A program made the position numbers and the translations under genes. A stretch of 64,000 nt of DNA from Fuscibacter oryzae (GTDB taxonomy: Bacteria; Pseudomonadota; Alphaproteobacteria; Rhodobacterales; Rhodobacteraceae): positions 310,001 through 374,000 of the forward strand of contig NZ_JAESVP010000003.1 of NCBI RefSeq assembly GCF_016765795.1, written 5' to 3'. Of this stretch, positions 9,650-19,925 are shown in pieces (positions within the stretch are counted from its first letter, which is position 1; the number at the start of each line of letters is the position of its first letter). Under the pieces are notes generated by a model. The model saw only the letters and a list, made by a program, of their open reading frames with translations. It was not told the origin of the DNA and ran no database searches.

Positions 9650-9882
9650 TCCGGGGCCTTGGTGGTCAGCGCCAGCGCATGAAGTTCGCCCTGCGCGCCG
9701 TCCATCTTGCCCTTCAGCGCCGCATAGACCGCGCGTTGCTGCTGTACGCGGTTCTGGCCGCGGAAACTTTCGTCGATCACCTCGGCCGAAAAGTGCTGGC
9801 CGTCATCGCCCTGCACCTCGATCTGCGCGTTGGGAAAGGCTTCGCGGATCAGCTTTTCAATGTCGCGCGCTTCAAGGGCCAT
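9646..9882 (-). CDS. BolA/IbaG family protein
   Basis: Small KH-like fold protein of 78 residues. The sequence ALEARDIEKLIREAFPNAQI followed by GQHFSAEVIDESFRG and the basic RVQQQRAVYAALKGKM is typical of the family; the position of the family's conserved His or Cys cluster ligand is occupied by H in GELHALAL. The start at 9882 has GGAG upstream. BolA proteins pair with CGFS glutaredoxins, and grxD is two genes downstream in the same coupled unit. The assignment to BolA or IbaG subfamily is uncertain. Confidence 0.9.
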   Translation of the reverse strand: MALEARDIEKLIREAFPNAQIEVQGDDGQHFSAEVIDESFRGQNRVQQQRAVYAALKGKMDGAQGELHALALTTKAPE

Positions 9883-9946
9883 GGCTTGCTCCGTTGGTCT
9901 TTCCGCAAGATTTAGGCGCAAGGGCAGGGGGCCGCAAGGGGGGCTG

Positions 9947-10432
9947 CTAGGCCTTGAGGGCCTGCCATTCGTCGCGCAGCATGCCGTACAGCATCATATC
10001 CACCGCGCGCCCAAGCGCCGGGCGCCACCAATGGCGACGCAATTGCCCCTCGAGCCGGAAGCCAAGGCTTTCATACAGGTGCTGCGCCCGCAGATTTTCG
10101 CCGCTGGCATCCAGCCACAGGCGCTTGGCGGGCCAGACAGTGAACGCATGATCCACCAGCGCGCCGACAAAGGCCCGGCCCCGACCACCGCCGGGCGCAT
10201 CCAGCGCAAGGCGGCGCAGTTCTACTGTGCCGGCCTTGTCGGTCAGCCCGTTGAACAGCGCATAGCCCCGGGCGCCATCTGCCTGCCAGATCAACAGCGC
10301 GGCATCCGGGTCATCTAGATAGGCTTGCAGCGCCGTCTCATCCTCATCGGTGATGAACGGGGCATTGGCCGGATCGGCGGCAAGGCGGCGGATGAAGGCA
10401 AAATCGCCGGGGGTGGCGGGGCGCAGGGTCAT
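9947..10432 (-). CDS. GNAT family N-acetyltransferase (first of a tandem pair)
   Basis: Acyl-CoA-dependent acetyltransferase of 161 residues. The acetyl-CoA loop is seen as GGGRGRAFVGAL, and the motif B end as ENLRAQHLYESLGF, which is characteristic of the fold. The start at 10432 forms ATGA with the upstream gene's stop; a start nine bases earlier is possible. The acceptor is unknown. It lies in a minus-strand operon after purL and a second GNAT gene. Confidence 0.85.
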   Translation of the reverse strand: MTLRPATPGDFAFIRRLAADPANAPFITDEDETALQAYLDDPDAALLIWQADGARGYALFNGLTDKAGTVELRRLALDAPGGGRGRAFVGALVDHAFTVWPAKRLWLDASGENLRAQHLYESLGFRLEGQLRRHWWRPALGRAVDMMLYGMLRDEWQALKA

Positions 10433-10881
10433 TTCGTCCATTCCCGGTCAAGCATGGCCATGAAGACGCAATCTACCCAGTCGCCCGTGGGGCGTTGCCA
10501 GCATTCGCGCCAGACCCCTTCGCGCACGAAACCTGCCGTCTCGAAAAAGTGCAGGGCGCGGGCATTGTCGGCGGTGATGTCCAGCCCCAGCCGATGAGCG
10601 GCGCGCGGGCCGAACATCTCTTCCAGCACGGCGCGCAAGAAGGGGCGGCCAATACCGGGGCGGTTGGCGGCGAATTCGCGCAAAGACCAGACGCCATGCA
10701 TCCAGTTGGTCACGCAGGCAAATCCCGCAGGACCGCCCGCATCCCAGATCAGCAGATTGCCCTCAGCGATGGCTTCGGCAATTTGGTCGCCTTGCGGCGG
10801 GTCCAGCCAAAGGGCGTTATCCGGCGCGGTCCAGAGGGCATGGACAAAGTCCGCCTCATCGGCCCGCGCCAGCCGCAGCAT
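10429..10881 (-). CDS. GNAT family N-acetyltransferase (second of a tandem pair)
   Basis: Protein of 150 residues. GIGRPFLRAVLEEMF marks the acetyl-CoA loop, and NARALHFFETAGFVREG the C-terminal GNAT signature. It resembles its downstream neighbour in length and layout, which suggests an old duplication followed by divergence. Its ATG shares one base with the purL stop (TGATG) and its stop overlaps the next start. The substrate is unknown. Confidence 0.85.
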   Translation of the reverse strand: MLRLARADEADFVHALWTAPDNALWLDPPQGDQIAEAIAEGNLLIWDAGGPAGFACVTNWMHGVWSLREFAANRPGIGRPFLRAVLEEMFGPRAAHRLGLDITADNARALHFFETAGFVREGVWRECWQRPTGDWVDCVFMAMLDREWTK

Positions 10882-13040
10882 CAGGCAACCGCCTTGGCAA
10901 AGGCGGTGCGGTAAAGGTCGGACAGGGTGGCAAGCGGGGCGCTTTCGGTCCCGAAGGTTACCTTGTCGCCACCAAAGGTTCCGACGCGGATGATTTCCAC
11001 GCCCGAAGTCAGGGCGGCGGCTTCCAGTGCGCGGGCACCGGCTTCGCTGGCGGCAACCAGATAGCGGGCCTGATCCTCACCGAACAGGGTCGGAATGTCG
11101 CCATGGGCCAGCGTCACGCCAAGGCCCGCGCCTTCGGCCATTTCAAAGGCGGCAAGGGCAAGGCCGCCGTCGCCAAGGTCGGTCGCGGCGCGGACATGCT
11201 TGCGGTTCGAACGCAGGAAATCCCCGTTCTTCTTTTCGGCGCCCAGATCGATCGAAGGCGCATCGCCCGCCTCGATCCCGAAGGCCTCGGCCAGCAGGGC
11301 GGACTGGCCCAGATGCCCAAAGGTTTCGCCGATCACCAAGGCCACATCGCCCGCCTGTGGCTTGCCTGCGATCAGGTCATCAAGGCTGTACAGGATGCCG
11401 ACAGCGCCGATGGTGGGGGTGGGCAGAATGCCCTTGCCGTCGGTTTCATTATACAGTGACACGTTGCCCGACACGATGGGCATATCCAGCGCCGCCACAG
11501 CCGCGCCGATGCCTTTGATCGCGCCGACCAGTTGCCCCATGATTTCGGGCTTTTCGGGGTTGCCGAAGTTCAGGTTGTCGGTCGTGGCCAGCGGCACAGC
11601 CCCAACGGCGGTCAGGTTGCGGTAAGCCTCGGCCACAGCCTGCTTGCCGCCCTCAAACGGGTTGGCCTTGACGTAGCGGGGGGTCACGTCACTGGTAAAG
11701 GCCAGCGCCTTGCCGGTGCCATGCACCCGCACCACACCGGCGGGCAGGCCGGGGGTGATGACGGTATCGGCGCCGACCTGGCAGTCGTATTGCTCATAGA
11801 CCCACGACTTCTGGGCGTAAGAAGGGGAGCTGATCAGGGCGCGCAGCCCGTCAATCGCGCCAATCGCCGGAACCTCGCCCAAGGGTGCTGCCTTTGGCGT
11901 TTCCACCCAAGGCCGGTCATATTCCGGCGCGCTGGAGGACAGTTTCGACAGCGGCAGATCGGCCTTCACCTCATTCCCGTGCAGGATCAGGAAGCGGTCT
12001 TCGGGGATGGTTTCGCCGACGATGGCAAAGTCCAGATCCCATTTGACGAAAATCGCACGGGCCACATCCTCCAGCTCTGGCTTGAGGACCATCAGCATCC
12101 GCTCCTGAGACTCGGACAGCATCATCTCATAGGCGGTCATGTTGGCTTCGCGCTGCGGCACGTCATCCAGTTGCAGCTTGATGCCAAGGCCGCCCTTGTC
12201 GCCCATTTCCACGGCAGAACAGGTCAGGCCAGCCGCCCCCATGTCCTGAATGGAAATCACGGCACCCGAGGCCATCAGTTCCAGGCACGCCTCCAGCAGG
12301 CGCTTTTCGGTAAAGGGGTCGCCAACCTGAACCGTGGGGCGCTTTTCCTCGATGGTTTCATCGAACTCGGCCGATGCCATGGTGGCGCCGCCGACGCCAT
12401 CGCGCCCGGTCTTTGCCCCAAGGTAAACCACCGGCATACCCACACCCGAGGCGACCGAGTAGAAAATCTTGTCGGCATCGGCCAGGCCCGCCGCAAAGGC
12501 GTTTACAAGGCAGTTGCCGTTATAGCTGCGGTGGAACCGCACCTCGCCGCCCACGGTCGGCACGCCAAAGGCATTGCCATAGCCGCCGATGCCCTCGACC
12601 ACGCCCTTGACCAGATAGCCGGTCTTTGGGTGGCTGGGTTCGCCAAAGCTGAGGGCGTTCATCGCCGCGATGGGGCGCGCGCCCATGGTGAACACGTCGC
12701 GCAGAATGCCGCCCACGCCGGTGCCGGCACCCTGATGGGGTTCGATATACGAAGGGTGGTTGTGGCTTTCCATCTTGAAGATGACGGCCTGACCATCGCC
12801 GATATCGACCACGCCCGCATTTTCGCCCGGTCCGCAGATGACTTGCGGCCCGGTGGTGGGCAGGGTGCGCAGCCATTTCTTTGACGACTTGTAGGAACAA
12901 TGTTCGTTCCACATCGCCGAGAAGATGCCGAGTTCGGTGAACGTCGGTTCGCGCCCGATGATGCCCAGCAGGCGCTGCCATTCATCGGGCTTCAGCCCGT
13001 GGGCGGCGACGATCTCGGGGGTGATGACGGGGTCGGTCAT
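10881..13040 (-). CDS. purL: Phosphoribosylformylglycinamidine synthase subunit II
   Basis: Fourth step of purine synthesis: amidation of FGAR to FGAM with ATP, working with PurS and PurQ. At 719 residues it is the small PurL type. Marks seen: [15 protein letters not shown] near the start, [13 protein letters not shown], the ATP and substrate run [28 protein letters not shown]-like [12 protein letters not shown], and [17 protein letters not shown]. The start at 13040 ([16 protein letters not shown]) is standard. It is the first gene of a unit running purL-GNAT-GNAT-bolA-small gene-grxD. Confidence 0.97.
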   Translation of the reverse strand: MTDPVITPEIVAAHGLKPDEWQRLLGIIGREPTFTELGIFSAMWNEHCSYKSSKKWLRTLPTTGPQVICGPGENAGVVDIGDGQAVIFKMESHNHPSYIEPHQGAGTGVGGILRDVFTMGARPIAAMNALSFGEPSHPKTGYLVKGVVEGIGGYGNAFGVPTVGGEVRFHRSYNGNCLVNAFAAGLADADKIFYSVASGVGMPVVYLGAKTGRDGVGGATMASAEFDETIEEKRPTVQVGDPFTEKRLLEACLELMASGAVISIQDMGAAGLTCSAVEMGDKGGLGIKLQLDDVPQREANMTAYEMMLSESQERMLMVLKPELEDVARAIFVKWDLDFAIVGETIPEDRFLILHGNEVKADLPLSKLSSSAPEYDRPWVETPKAAPLGEVPAIGAIDGLRALISSPSYAQKSWVYEQYDCQVGADTVITPGLPAGVVRVHGTGKALAFTSDVTPRYVKANPFEGGKQAVAEAYRNLTAVGAVPLATTDNLNFGNPEKPEIMGQLVGAIKGIGAAVAALDMPIVSGNVSLYNETDGKGILPTPTIGAVGILYSLDDLIAGKPQAGDVALVIGETFGHLGQSALLAEAFGIEAGDAPSIDLGAEKKNGDFLRSNRKHVRAATDLGDGGLALAAFEMAEGAGLGVTLAHGDIPTLFGEDQARYLVAASEAGARALEAAALTSGVEIIRVGTFGGDKVTFGTESAPLATLSDLYRTAFAKAVA

Positions 13041-13570
13041 GGCGCTCTCCGGTGGTCGGGTTTGGGGCGTCTTAGGACAGCCGGGGCCGAAGGGGAAGCG
13101 GTGCAGGCCGCGCCGGGGCGATTTTTAGAGGAAAAACGCCAGGGCCGTCAGAATCTTTCCGGCAATCGTCGCTAGGCAATCAAAATCGGTGTGGTCCAAG
13201 GCCCATGTGCTTGGCGTTTGTCATTGCCTGACGCAGCCGGTTTGGCCTGCATTGCTGACCGTCGCTGCTGATGAAGGCGGTGCTTCGGGGCTGGGTGGCG
13301 AATTCTCCGGGGGGCTGGCGGCGAACGCAGAACTTGCCGCCTTGATCGGCCAGTTTTACCAGACGAACGATGCTGCGACTGCGAGATGCAGCTATGAACA
13401 GGCCATTCTTGCAGCATCAGGCACCGCAGATGCCCGGTTCTTGACCAAAAGGCTGCATGGCTTGCGCAAAGTGTCGAATTTTTATGGACGGGATCAGTGG
13501 CGCTTGCCTAAAATCAGGTCACTTCATGCCGTTAAGGACGAAAGTCGGCCCAAGGGTTTGTGGCAGGCGC

Positions 13571-13598
13571 AAAAAAAAGGCCGAGCATAAGCTCGGCC
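13571..13598 (-). terminator. Intrinsic terminator
   Basis: On the minus strand: 8-bp perfect stem ggccgagc/gctcggcc with a 4-base loop, followed by eight T. It is a textbook intrinsic terminator for transcripts coming from the LysR side. Confidence 0.85.
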
Positions 13599-13700
13599 AA
13601 GTCCAACAGGGAGGTATGAGGGGCAAGAGCGAACTCAACTGCCGCCTCAAGGTGGTATTTATGGTTGTGACCTGATTCTCGCAACCATCATTGTTTAGCG
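13571..13700 (-). ncRNA. Candidate small RNA or 3' UTR-derived RNA, motif copy A
   Basis: Read on the minus strand, this stretch has a 7-bp stem atggttg/caaccat (13661-13667 and 13682-13688), a GAG-UUCG-CUC mini-hairpin, a single-stranded run CCTCCCTGTTGGACT (13600-13614), and a terminator with an 8-bp stem (13579-13586 and 13591-13598) plus eight T. The CCTCCCTGT motif recurs at 43621-43635, also directly in front of a terminator, and is complementary to a third candidate sRNA at 43489-43502. The RNA could be independent or processed from the LysR transcript that ends 230 bases upstream. No confident promoter was found, so the 5' end is approximate. Confidence 0.5.
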
Positions 13701-13828
13701 CTCGCAGCATTTCCGTTATGCGTAAAGCGCATAGCTTCTGTTTTCTTGCCGCAAAATTGCAAGGCAATCACCCGGAAGCCGCCGAAAGGTTGGGCGCTTA
13801 AGCGGCAAAAAATGCCGCGAAGGGCGGT

Positions 13829-14722
13829 TCAGTCCTGATGACGCTTGCGATAGGCGAAAATCTCTTCCGTCACGAATTCGCGGAAGGCCGCCACCCGCTT
13901 GGAGTGGCGCAGCTCTTCTGGATAGGCAAGAAAGACCGGAACCTCTTCGCTTTCGACATCGGGCAGAACCCGCACCAGATGCGGGAAATCTTCGGTCAGG
14001 TAATCTGGAAGGACGCCGATACCCAGATGGTTCAGAACCCCTTGCGACACACCGAAATAATTGTTCACCGTCAGGGTTGATCGCAGATCATTGCTCATGA
14101 TCTGGGCGACCAGCGTGGCGCCAGCGGCAACCTGCGCGGTTCCGGCGTGTTGGCAGATCAGCCGGTGTTTGGCGAAATCGGCCATGTTTTTCGGGGTTCC
14201 GTGTTCGGCAAGATACTCTGGCGTCGCATAAAGCCGCATGCGGATGTTCATCAGCCGCTTGCGGATCAGGTCGGCTTGGCTGGGTTCCTTCATGCGAATG
14301 GCGACATCGGCCTCTCGCATCGGCAGGTCCAGCACCCGCTCTTCCAGCATGAGGTCGATCTTCAGCTCGGGATATTTGGCATAAAGGCTGACCAGACGGG
14401 GGGCCAGCCACATGGTGCCAAAGCCGGTGGTGGTGGTGACGCGCAACTCGCCGAACACCTCATCCTCGGCATCGCGGATGCGGGCGGCCGTGGCGTCCAG
14501 TCGTTTGACCATCTGCGTGGTGGCGTCATACAGCAACTCGCCCGGTTCGGTCAGAATCAAGCCCCGGGCATGCCGGTGAAACAGCGTGACGTTCAGGCTT
14601 TCTTCCAGCGCGCGGATCTGGCGGCTGACGGCAGATTGGCTAAGGTGCAGCACGTCTCCCGCATGGGTCAGACTGCCCTTTTCGGCCACCGCATGAAAGA
14701 TGCGCAGCTTGTCCCAATCCAT
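13829..14722 (-). CDS. LysR family transcriptional regulator
   Basis: DNA-binding regulator of 297 residues. The N-terminal winged helix-turn-helix is clear: MDWDKLRIFHAVAEKGSLTH then LHLSQSAVSRQIRALEESL. Residues from about 90 on form the effector-binding domain (GELRVTTTTGFGTMWLAPRL). It is divergent from murI with 229 bases between. The effector and targets cannot be inferred. Its transcript may run on into the candidate RNA ending at 13571. Confidence 0.92.
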   Translation of the reverse strand: MDWDKLRIFHAVAEKGSLTHAGDVLHLSQSAVSRQIRALEESLNVTLFHRHARGLILTEPGELLYDATTQMVKRLDATAARIRDAEDEVFGELRVTTTTGFGTMWLAPRLVSLYAKYPELKIDLMLEERVLDLPMREADVAIRMKEPSQADLIRKRLMNIRMRLYATPEYLAEHGTPKNMADFAKHRLICQHAGTAQVAAGATLVAQIMSNDLRSTLTVNNYFGVSQGVLNHLGIGVLPDYLTEDFPHLVRVLPDVESEEVPVFLAYPEELRHSKRVAAFREFVTEEIFAYRKRHQD

Positions 14723-14951
14723 CTCGATACCTTTTCACTCTTTTCCAGCCTACCACGAACCTGTGCATCTTCGCATAGCTCGCTTGCGTCAAATGCAACT
14801 CTGGTCGGGTTATTTCAATGGCTGACGTAATTATCCCACGGTTCTGCGGGCTTTCCCTGATCGGGCTGCGCGGCTATGATCGGGCAAATACAAGATCCCG
14901 CCCGCAGCCGCCTGTGACCATAGCAGGCTACGGACGACAAGGGAGAGGCAG

Positions 14952-15764
14952 ATGGCAGTTGGTATCTTTGATTCGGGCCTTGGGGGCCTGACGGTTCTGG
15001 ATGCAGTTTCGCGCCGGTTGCCGGATATTCCCTTTGTTTATTATGGGGATAACTCTCATGCCCCCTATGGTGTCCGCACCCATGATGACATCTTCAACCT
15101 GACCTGTGCGGCGGTGGAGCGGCTGTGGGCCGAGGGCTGCGATCTGGTCATTCTGGCCTGTAACACCGCCTCGGCGGCGGCGCTGAAACGGATGCAGGAG
15201 ACTTGGGTTCCCAAGGATAAACGGGTGTTGGGCGTCTTCGTTCCGCTGATCGAGGCGCTGACCGAACGGCAGTGGGGCGACAATTCGCCGCCCCGCGAGG
15301 TTGCGGTGAAACATGTGGCACTGTTTGCCACCCCTGCAACCGTAGCGAGCAGGGCTTTCCAACGAGAGCTGGCCTTTCGCGCCATCGGTGTCGATGTCGA
15401 GGCACAGCCCTGTGGCGGTGTGGTCGATGCGATCGAGCAGGGCGACGAGATTCTGGCCGAGGCTTTGGTGCGCAGCCATGTCGAGGCGCTGAAACGCCGG
15501 ATGCCCCACCCGGAGGCTGCCATACTGGGATGCACCCATTACCCCCTGATGCAGCAGGTGTTTCAGGATGCGCTGGGGGCAGAGGTCAAGGTATACAGTC
15601 AGGCCAATCTGGTGGCCGAAAGTCTGGCCGATTATCTGGTGCGGCGGCCCGAATTCCACGGCGCGGGCACGCAGTCAAAATTCCTGACCACGGGTGACCC
15701 GGTTTATGTCTCGCACAAGGCGACGCAGTTCTTGCGCCGCCAGATCACGTTTGAGGCCGCATGA
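14952..15764 (+). CDS. murI: Glutamate racemase
   Basis: Makes D-glutamate for peptidoglycan. 270 residues, as usual. The two catalytic cysteines lie in [14 protein letters not shown] and [26 protein letters not shown] and [11 protein letters not shown] are the conserved N-terminal motifs. A ribosome site (gggagag) precedes the ATG at 14952. The stop overlaps the start of the following phosphatase gene (ATGA at 15761-15764), so they are co-expressed. Confidence 0.96.
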   Translation: MAVGIFDSGLGGLTVLDAVSRRLPDIPFVYYGDNSHAPYGVRTHDDIFNLTCAAVERLWAEGCDLVILACNTASAAALKRMQETWVPKDKRVLGVFVPLIEALTERQWGDNSPPREVAVKHVALFATPATVASRAFQRELAFRAIGVDVEAQPCGGVVDAIEQGDEILAEALVRSHVEALKRRMPHPEAAILGCTHYPLMQQVFQDALGAEVKVYSQANLVAESLADYLVRRPEFHGAGTQSKFLTTGDPVYVSHKATQFLRRQITFEAA

Positions 15765-16360
15765 CCCGGCCTGATCGCCGCAGTCTGTTGCTGCGGGCGG
15801 GGCTTTTGGGGGTTGTAACTGCGGGGTGGCCGATCAGCGCCGCAGCGCGGCAAGGCGATTGGGCGCAGCCTGTCTTGCCCCCGCCTGCCGGATTGCCCAA
15901 TCTTTATCAGGTGACACCCCTGCTGTTTCGGGCAGCGCAGCCAGAGGCCCAGGGCTTTGACCGCATGGCGCAGCTTGGCATCCGGTCGGCCCTGTCGTTG
16001 CGCCAGACGGTGGATGACCGGGCCTTGGCGCAAGGCAGCGGCGTGGCGGTGATGCGGGTGCCGATGAAGGCGCGGCATGTCGGCGAGGATCATGGCGCGC
16101 GGATCGTGCTGGCCATGCGGTCCTTGCGCGCGGCAATGACCGACGGGCCGGTGCTGGTGCATTGCCACCACGGCGCGGACCGGACCGGGGTGATCTGCGC
16201 GCTGTGGCGGATGCTGTATCAGGGGTGGTCGCGGTCCGATGCCAGTGATGAGCTGATCAACGGTGGCTTTGGCTTTCACCGGATATGGGCGAACATCCCG
16301 CGCTATCTGGCGACGGTCGATCTGAACGCTTTGCGCGCCGGGATTGAAACGGGGGCATAG
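15761..16360 (+). CDS. Exported dual-specificity/tyrosine phosphatase-like protein
   Basis: Protein of 199 residues with a twin-arginine-type signal ([15 protein letters not shown]), so it is probably exported through Tat. The P-loop phosphatase signature [10 protein letters not shown] (HCx5R type) lies near residue 130, and [15 protein letters not shown] upstream matches the general-acid region of dual-specificity phosphatases. The substrate is unknown. It is translationally coupled to murI and followed by a terminator at 16375-16403. An envelope role is inferred from the signal peptide and partner. Confidence 0.85.
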   Translation: MTRPDRRSLLLRAGLLGVVTAGWPISAAARQGDWAQPVLPPPAGLPNLYQVTPLLFRAAQPEAQGFDRMAQLGIRSALSLRQTVDDRALAQGSGVAVMRVPMKARHVGEDHGARIVLAMRSLRAAMTDGPVLVHCHHGADRTGVICALWRMLYQGWSRSDASDELINGGFGFHRIWANIPRYLATVDLNALRAGIETGA

Positions 16361-16374
16361 CCGCCGCAAGAGCA

Positions 16375-16403
16375 GGGGCACCGCCAAACTCTGGCGTTGC
16401 CCC
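16375..16403. terminator. Stem-loop terminator between convergent genes
   Basis: Twelve-base arms ggggcaccgcca / tggcgttgcccc with one mismatch and a 5-base loop, between the phosphatase stop and the convergent serS stop. Confidence 0.7.
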
Positions 16404-16411
16404 CTGATGCG

Positions 16412-17701
16412 TCAAACCAGAATGCCGTCTGCCGCTATGCGGGTCTTGCCGCCCAGATAGGGGTGCAGCACCGCTGGCAGATCAACCGAGCCATCGGCCT
16501 GCTGGCCATTTTCCAACACCGCAATCAGGCAGCGTCCCACGGCAAGGCCGGAGCCGTTCAGCGTGGCGACAAACTCGGGCTTGCCACCCGCAGGACGATA
16601 GCGCGCGTTCATGCGCCGGGCCTGAAACTGGCCGCAGGTCGAGACGCTGGAGATTTCGCGATACCGGTTCTGCCCCGGCAACCAGGCCTCAAGGTCAAAC
16701 GTCCGCTGCGCGCCAAAGCCCATGTCGCCGGTGCACAGCACGATGGTGCGATAGGGGATGCCCAGTTTTTCCAAAATCGCCTCGGCGCAGCGGCGCATCC
16801 GCTCTTGTTCGTCAAGGGCGGTGTCGGGCGCGCATATCGTCACCATTTCGACCTTTTCGAACTGGTGCTGGCGCAGCATGCCAGAAGTATCTTTGCCCGC
16901 AGACCCTGCCTCAGACCGGAAGCATTGGGTATGGGCGGTCATGCGGATGGGCAGGGCCGTTTCGTCGATAATGTCGCCCGCCACCGTGTTGGTCAGCGTC
17001 ACCTCACTTGTGGGCACCAGCCACCAGCCATTGGTGGTCTGATAGCTGTCTTCGGCGAATTTCGGTAGTTGGTTGGTGCCATACATCGCCTCTTCCTTGA
17101 CCAGAACCGGGGTCCAGGTTTCGGTCAGGCCATGCTCGGTGATGTGGGTATCCAGCATGAATTGCGACAGCGCGCGGTGAACGCGGATCACCGCACCGCG
17201 CAGCACCACGAACCGGCTGCCCGACAGTTTGGCGGCGGTTTCGAAATCCATTCCCGGTTTCACGCCCGCAATGTCGAAATGCTCCTTGGGCGCAAAGTTG
17301 AAGTCGCGCGGCGTGCCCCAGCGGTGGATTTCCACGTTGTCGTCTTCGTCGGCACCATCGGGCACCGCGGCCAGCGGCAGGTTCGGAATGCGCATCAGCG
17401 CATCGCGCAGCTTGGCATCCTCGGCGTCGGCTTCGGTGGTCAGCGTGGCAATCTCGGCCTTCTTCTCGGCCACCAGTGCGCGCAGGCGTTCAAATTCGGC
17501 ATCATCGCCGCGTGCCTTGGCCGCGCCCACCTCTTTCGAGGCGCGGTTCTGGTCGGCTTGTGCGGTCTCGGCGGCCAAAATCTTTGCCCGCCGTGCCTCA
17601 TCCAGCGCCAGAAGGCCCGACGACATGCCATTAAGCCCGCGACGCGACAGCGCGGCGTCGAACGCGGCGGGGTTTTCGCGGATCAGGCGGATGTCGTGCA
17701 T
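16412..17701 (-). CDS. serS: Seryl-tRNA synthetase
   Basis: Class II synthetase charging tRNA-Ser (and tRNA-Sec), 429 residues. The N-terminal helical arm begins [20 protein letters not shown]; motif 2 is seen at [20 protein letters not shown], and motif 3 at [19 protein letters not shown] chose the ATG at 17701, the family start; a GTG nine bases upstream is also in frame. It is divergent from yajC, with 196 bases between. Confidence 0.96.
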   Translation of the reverse strand: MHDIRLIRENPAAFDAALSRRGLNGMSSGLLALDEARRAKILAAETAQADQNRASKEVGAAKARGDDAEFERLRALVAEKKAEIATLTTEADAEDAKLRDALMRIPNLPLAAVPDGADEDDNVEIHRWGTPRDFNFAPKEHFDIAGVKPGMDFETAAKLSGSRFVVLRGAVIRVHRALSQFMLDTHITEHGLTETWTPVLVKEEAMYGTNQLPKFAEDSYQTTNGWWLVPTSEVTLTNTVAGDIIDETALPIRMTAHTQCFRSEAGSAGKDTSGMLRQHQFEKVEMVTICAPDTALDEQERMRRCAEAILEKLGIPYRTIVLCTGDMGFGAQRTFDLEAWLPGQNRYREISSVSTCGQFQARRMNARYRPAGGKPEFVATLNGSGLAVGRCLIAVLENGQQADGSVDLPAVLHPYLGGKTRIAADGILV

Positions 17702-17897
17702 TTTGGTCACCGGGTTGTTTTAGGGGCTGTTTTGCCGGGGTTATGACCGATTTGACCGGGCAAAGAAAGGGCTGGCCCCACCCCACGCCAAGTTGACCGG
17801 GCGAGGCAGGGTGCATCGGCTTGCCTATCCCCCCCCGCGCCGTTAGGGTGCCCGCCGCAATCAGGGGCTGCCAAACGGCCCCAAGGAGAGGATGCCC

Positions 17898-18227
17898 ATG
17901 TTCGTCACCCCCGCCTTCGCCCAGACCGCTGGCCAAGCGGGCGCCGGTTCCGCCGTCGCCTCGTTCCTGCCGCTGATCCTGATTTTCGGTATCATGTATT
18001 TCTTGCTGATCCGCCCACAGCAGAAAAAGATGAAAGACCTCAAGGCCATGGTCGAGGCGCTGCGCCGGGGGGATCAGGTGCTGACCGCTGGCGGCATCGT
18101 CGGCAAGGTCACCAAAGTTGGTGAAGACGGTATGGTCGAGGTCGAAATCGCCGACGGCGTGCGCGTCAAGGTGCTGAAGCACACCATTAGTCAGGTTCTG
18201 AACAAGACCGAACCTGCCGCCTCCTGA
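17898..18227 (+). CDS. yajC: Sec translocon accessory subunit YajC
   Basis: Small membrane protein of 109 residues, part of the SecDF-YajC complex. A single N-terminal helix (FLPLILIFGIMYFLLI) is followed by RPQQKKMKDLKAMVEALRRG and the conserved GDQVLTAGGIVGKV. The start at 17898 is preferred because AAGGAG at 17883-17888 is spaced correctly for it and too close for the in-frame ATG at 17892. Sixteen bases separate it from secD. Confidence 0.95.
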   Translation: MFVTPAFAQTAGQAGAGSAVASFLPLILIFGIMYFLLIRPQQKKMKDLKAMVEALRRGDQVLTAGGIVGKVTKVGEDGMVEVEIADGVRVKVLKHTISQVLNKTEPAAS

Positions 18228-18243
18228 ACGCTGGAAGCCTGAC

Positions 18244-19914
18244 ATGATTACGATGCCGCTTTGGAAGCGCCTTCTTATCCTTGCTATCTCCCTTTGGGGA
18301 ATCGTTGCGGCCGTGCCGAACGCCTTTTACGGGCGGGTCGAACACCACAATGACGCGGTAAAGGCGATCGAGGCGGCAGGGGGAACTGCCACAGAAGAGC
18401 AGAACGCGGCGCTGGCGCAGTGGCCGTCGTATCTGCCGTCTTCGCTGATGAGCCTTGGGCTTGACCTGCGCGGCGGGGCGCATCTGCTGGCAGAGGTGGA
18501 GACCGCCTCGGTCTATGCCCAGCGGATCGATGCCATGTGGCCAGAGGTACGCGATGCCCTGAAAGGGGTGCGCGATCAGGTCGGCAACGTGCGCCGTCAG
18601 CCCGCCGATGCCGGTGTGCTGAAGGTCACGCTGTCCAAGCCCGAAGGCATGTCTGTTGCGCTGGAAAAGGTAAAGGCGCTGGCGCAGCCGGTTGTTACCT
18701 TGACCGGCGTCGGCTCCAGCGATCTGGAGGTGACAACCGAGGGCACTGACACGATCGTGGTGCAACTGTCCCCGGCGGAAAAAAACGCGACCGACAGCCG
18801 CACCATGCAGCAGTCGCTGGAAATCATCCGTCGCCGGGTGGATGAGGTGGGCACCCGCGAACCGACCATCCAGCGCGAGGGCACCGACCGGATTCTTATT
18901 CAGGTGCCGGGCCTTGGGTCGGCGCAAGAGTTGAAGGACATCATCGGCACCACCGCCAAGCTGACGTTCAACGAGGTGGTGGGCCAAACGGCAAATGCCG
19001 AAACGCCTGCCAGCCCGAACCAGGCGGTTCTGCCTGACGCCGAGCGTGAGGGTGTGTTCTACGTCGTCAGCACCGAAGCGGTGGTGACGGGCGAGGAGCT
19101 GACCAATGCCCAGCCGTCGTTTGACCAGAACGGCCAACCCTCGGTAAGTTTTCAATTCAACCCGTCGGGCGCCCGTAAGTTTGGTGACTACACCGCCGCG
19201 AACATCGGCAAACCCTTTGCCATCGTCCTTGATGACAAGGTGATTTCGGCCCCCGTGATCCAAAGCCATATTGGCGGTGGTTCGGGCGTGATCACCGGCC
19301 ACTTTACGGTTGAAGGCTCTACCCACCTTGCGGTTCTGCTGCGGGCTGGGGCCTTGCCTGCCAAGATGACCTTCCTTGAAGAGCGCACCATCGGCCCCGA
19401 ACTGGGGCAGGATTCGGTGGATGCCGGACGTCTGGCGGCGGTGGTCGGCCTGATCGCGGTCAGCGTATTCATGATCGCCAGCTATGGCCTGTTCGGCATT
19501 TTCGCCATCGTGGCCCTTGGCATCAACATGGCGCTGATCATCGCGGTTCTGTCGGCCATTGGGGCCACGCTGACCCTGCCGGGCATTGGCGGCATCGTGC
19601 TGACCATCGGCATGGCGGTCGATGCCAACGTGCTGGTGTATGAACGTATCCGGGAAGAGTTGCGCCACGCCAAGACTCCCGGTCGCGCCGTGGAAATCGG
19701 CTATGAGCGGGCCTTGTCGGCGATCATCGACGCCAACCTGACGACCCTGATCACCGCGATCATCCTGTTCTACATGGGCAGCGGCCCGGTCAAGGGATTT
19801 GCAGTAACGCTAGGCATCGGGGTCATCACCTCGGTCTTCTCGGCGATCTATATCACCCGCTTCATCATCGAGGTCTGGCTGAACCGGACCCGTCCAAAAA
19901 CCATTGTGGTGTAA
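18244..19914 (+). CDS. secD: Protein translocase subunit SecD
   Basis: Inner-membrane RND-type subunit that uses proton motive force to assist protein export, 556 residues. The first helix is at residues about 7-25, followed by GLDLRGGAHLLAEV (the P1 start), a large periplasmic domain, and five helices from about 375 on including GMAVDANVLVYERIREEL, the conserved D1-D5 motif region. It is adjacent to secF (11 bases) and yajC, the standard order. Confidence 0.97.
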   Translation: MITMPLWKRLLILAISLWGIVAAVPNAFYGRVEHHNDAVKAIEAAGGTATEEQNAALAQWPSYLPSSLMSLGLDLRGGAHLLAEVETASVYAQRIDAMWPEVRDALKGVRDQVGNVRRQPADAGVLKVTLSKPEGMSVALEKVKALAQPVVTLTGVGSSDLEVTTEGTDTIVVQLSPAEKNATDSRTMQQSLEIIRRRVDEVGTREPTIQREGTDRILIQVPGLGSAQELKDIIGTTAKLTFNEVVGQTANAETPASPNQAVLPDAEREGVFYVVSTEAVVTGEELTNAQPSFDQNGQPSVSFQFNPSGARKFGDYTAANIGKPFAIVLDDKVISAPVIQSHIGGGSGVITGHFTVEGSTHLAVLLRAGALPAKMTFLEERTIGPELGQDSVDAGRLAAVVGLIAVSVFMIASYGLFGIFAIVALGINMALIIAVLSAIGATLTLPGIGGIVLTIGMAVDANVLVYERIREELRHAKTPGRAVEIGYERALSAIIDANLTTLITAIILFYMGSGPVKGFAVTLGIGVITSVFSAIYITRFIIEVWLNRTRPKTIVV

Positions 19915-19925
19915 GGAGTTACGAC

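Larger units (their letters stand above)
13041..13828. other. Intergenic region without a convincing protein gene
   Basis: This 788-base stretch holds the purL promoter at its left end and the candidate small RNA with its minus-strand terminator at 13571-13700 on its right. Open frames of 133 codons (13189-13590, plus) and 82 codons (13519-13767, minus) exist, but neither shows a ribosome site, a domain, or family-like composition. I see nothing else supportable between about 13100 and 13570; it may be decayed coding sequence. Confidence 0.5.

Noticed and set aside
13189-13590. Open frame of 133 codons on the plus strand
   Set aside because: No ribosome site, no domain, and its end runs through the terminator of the opposite-strand RNA.
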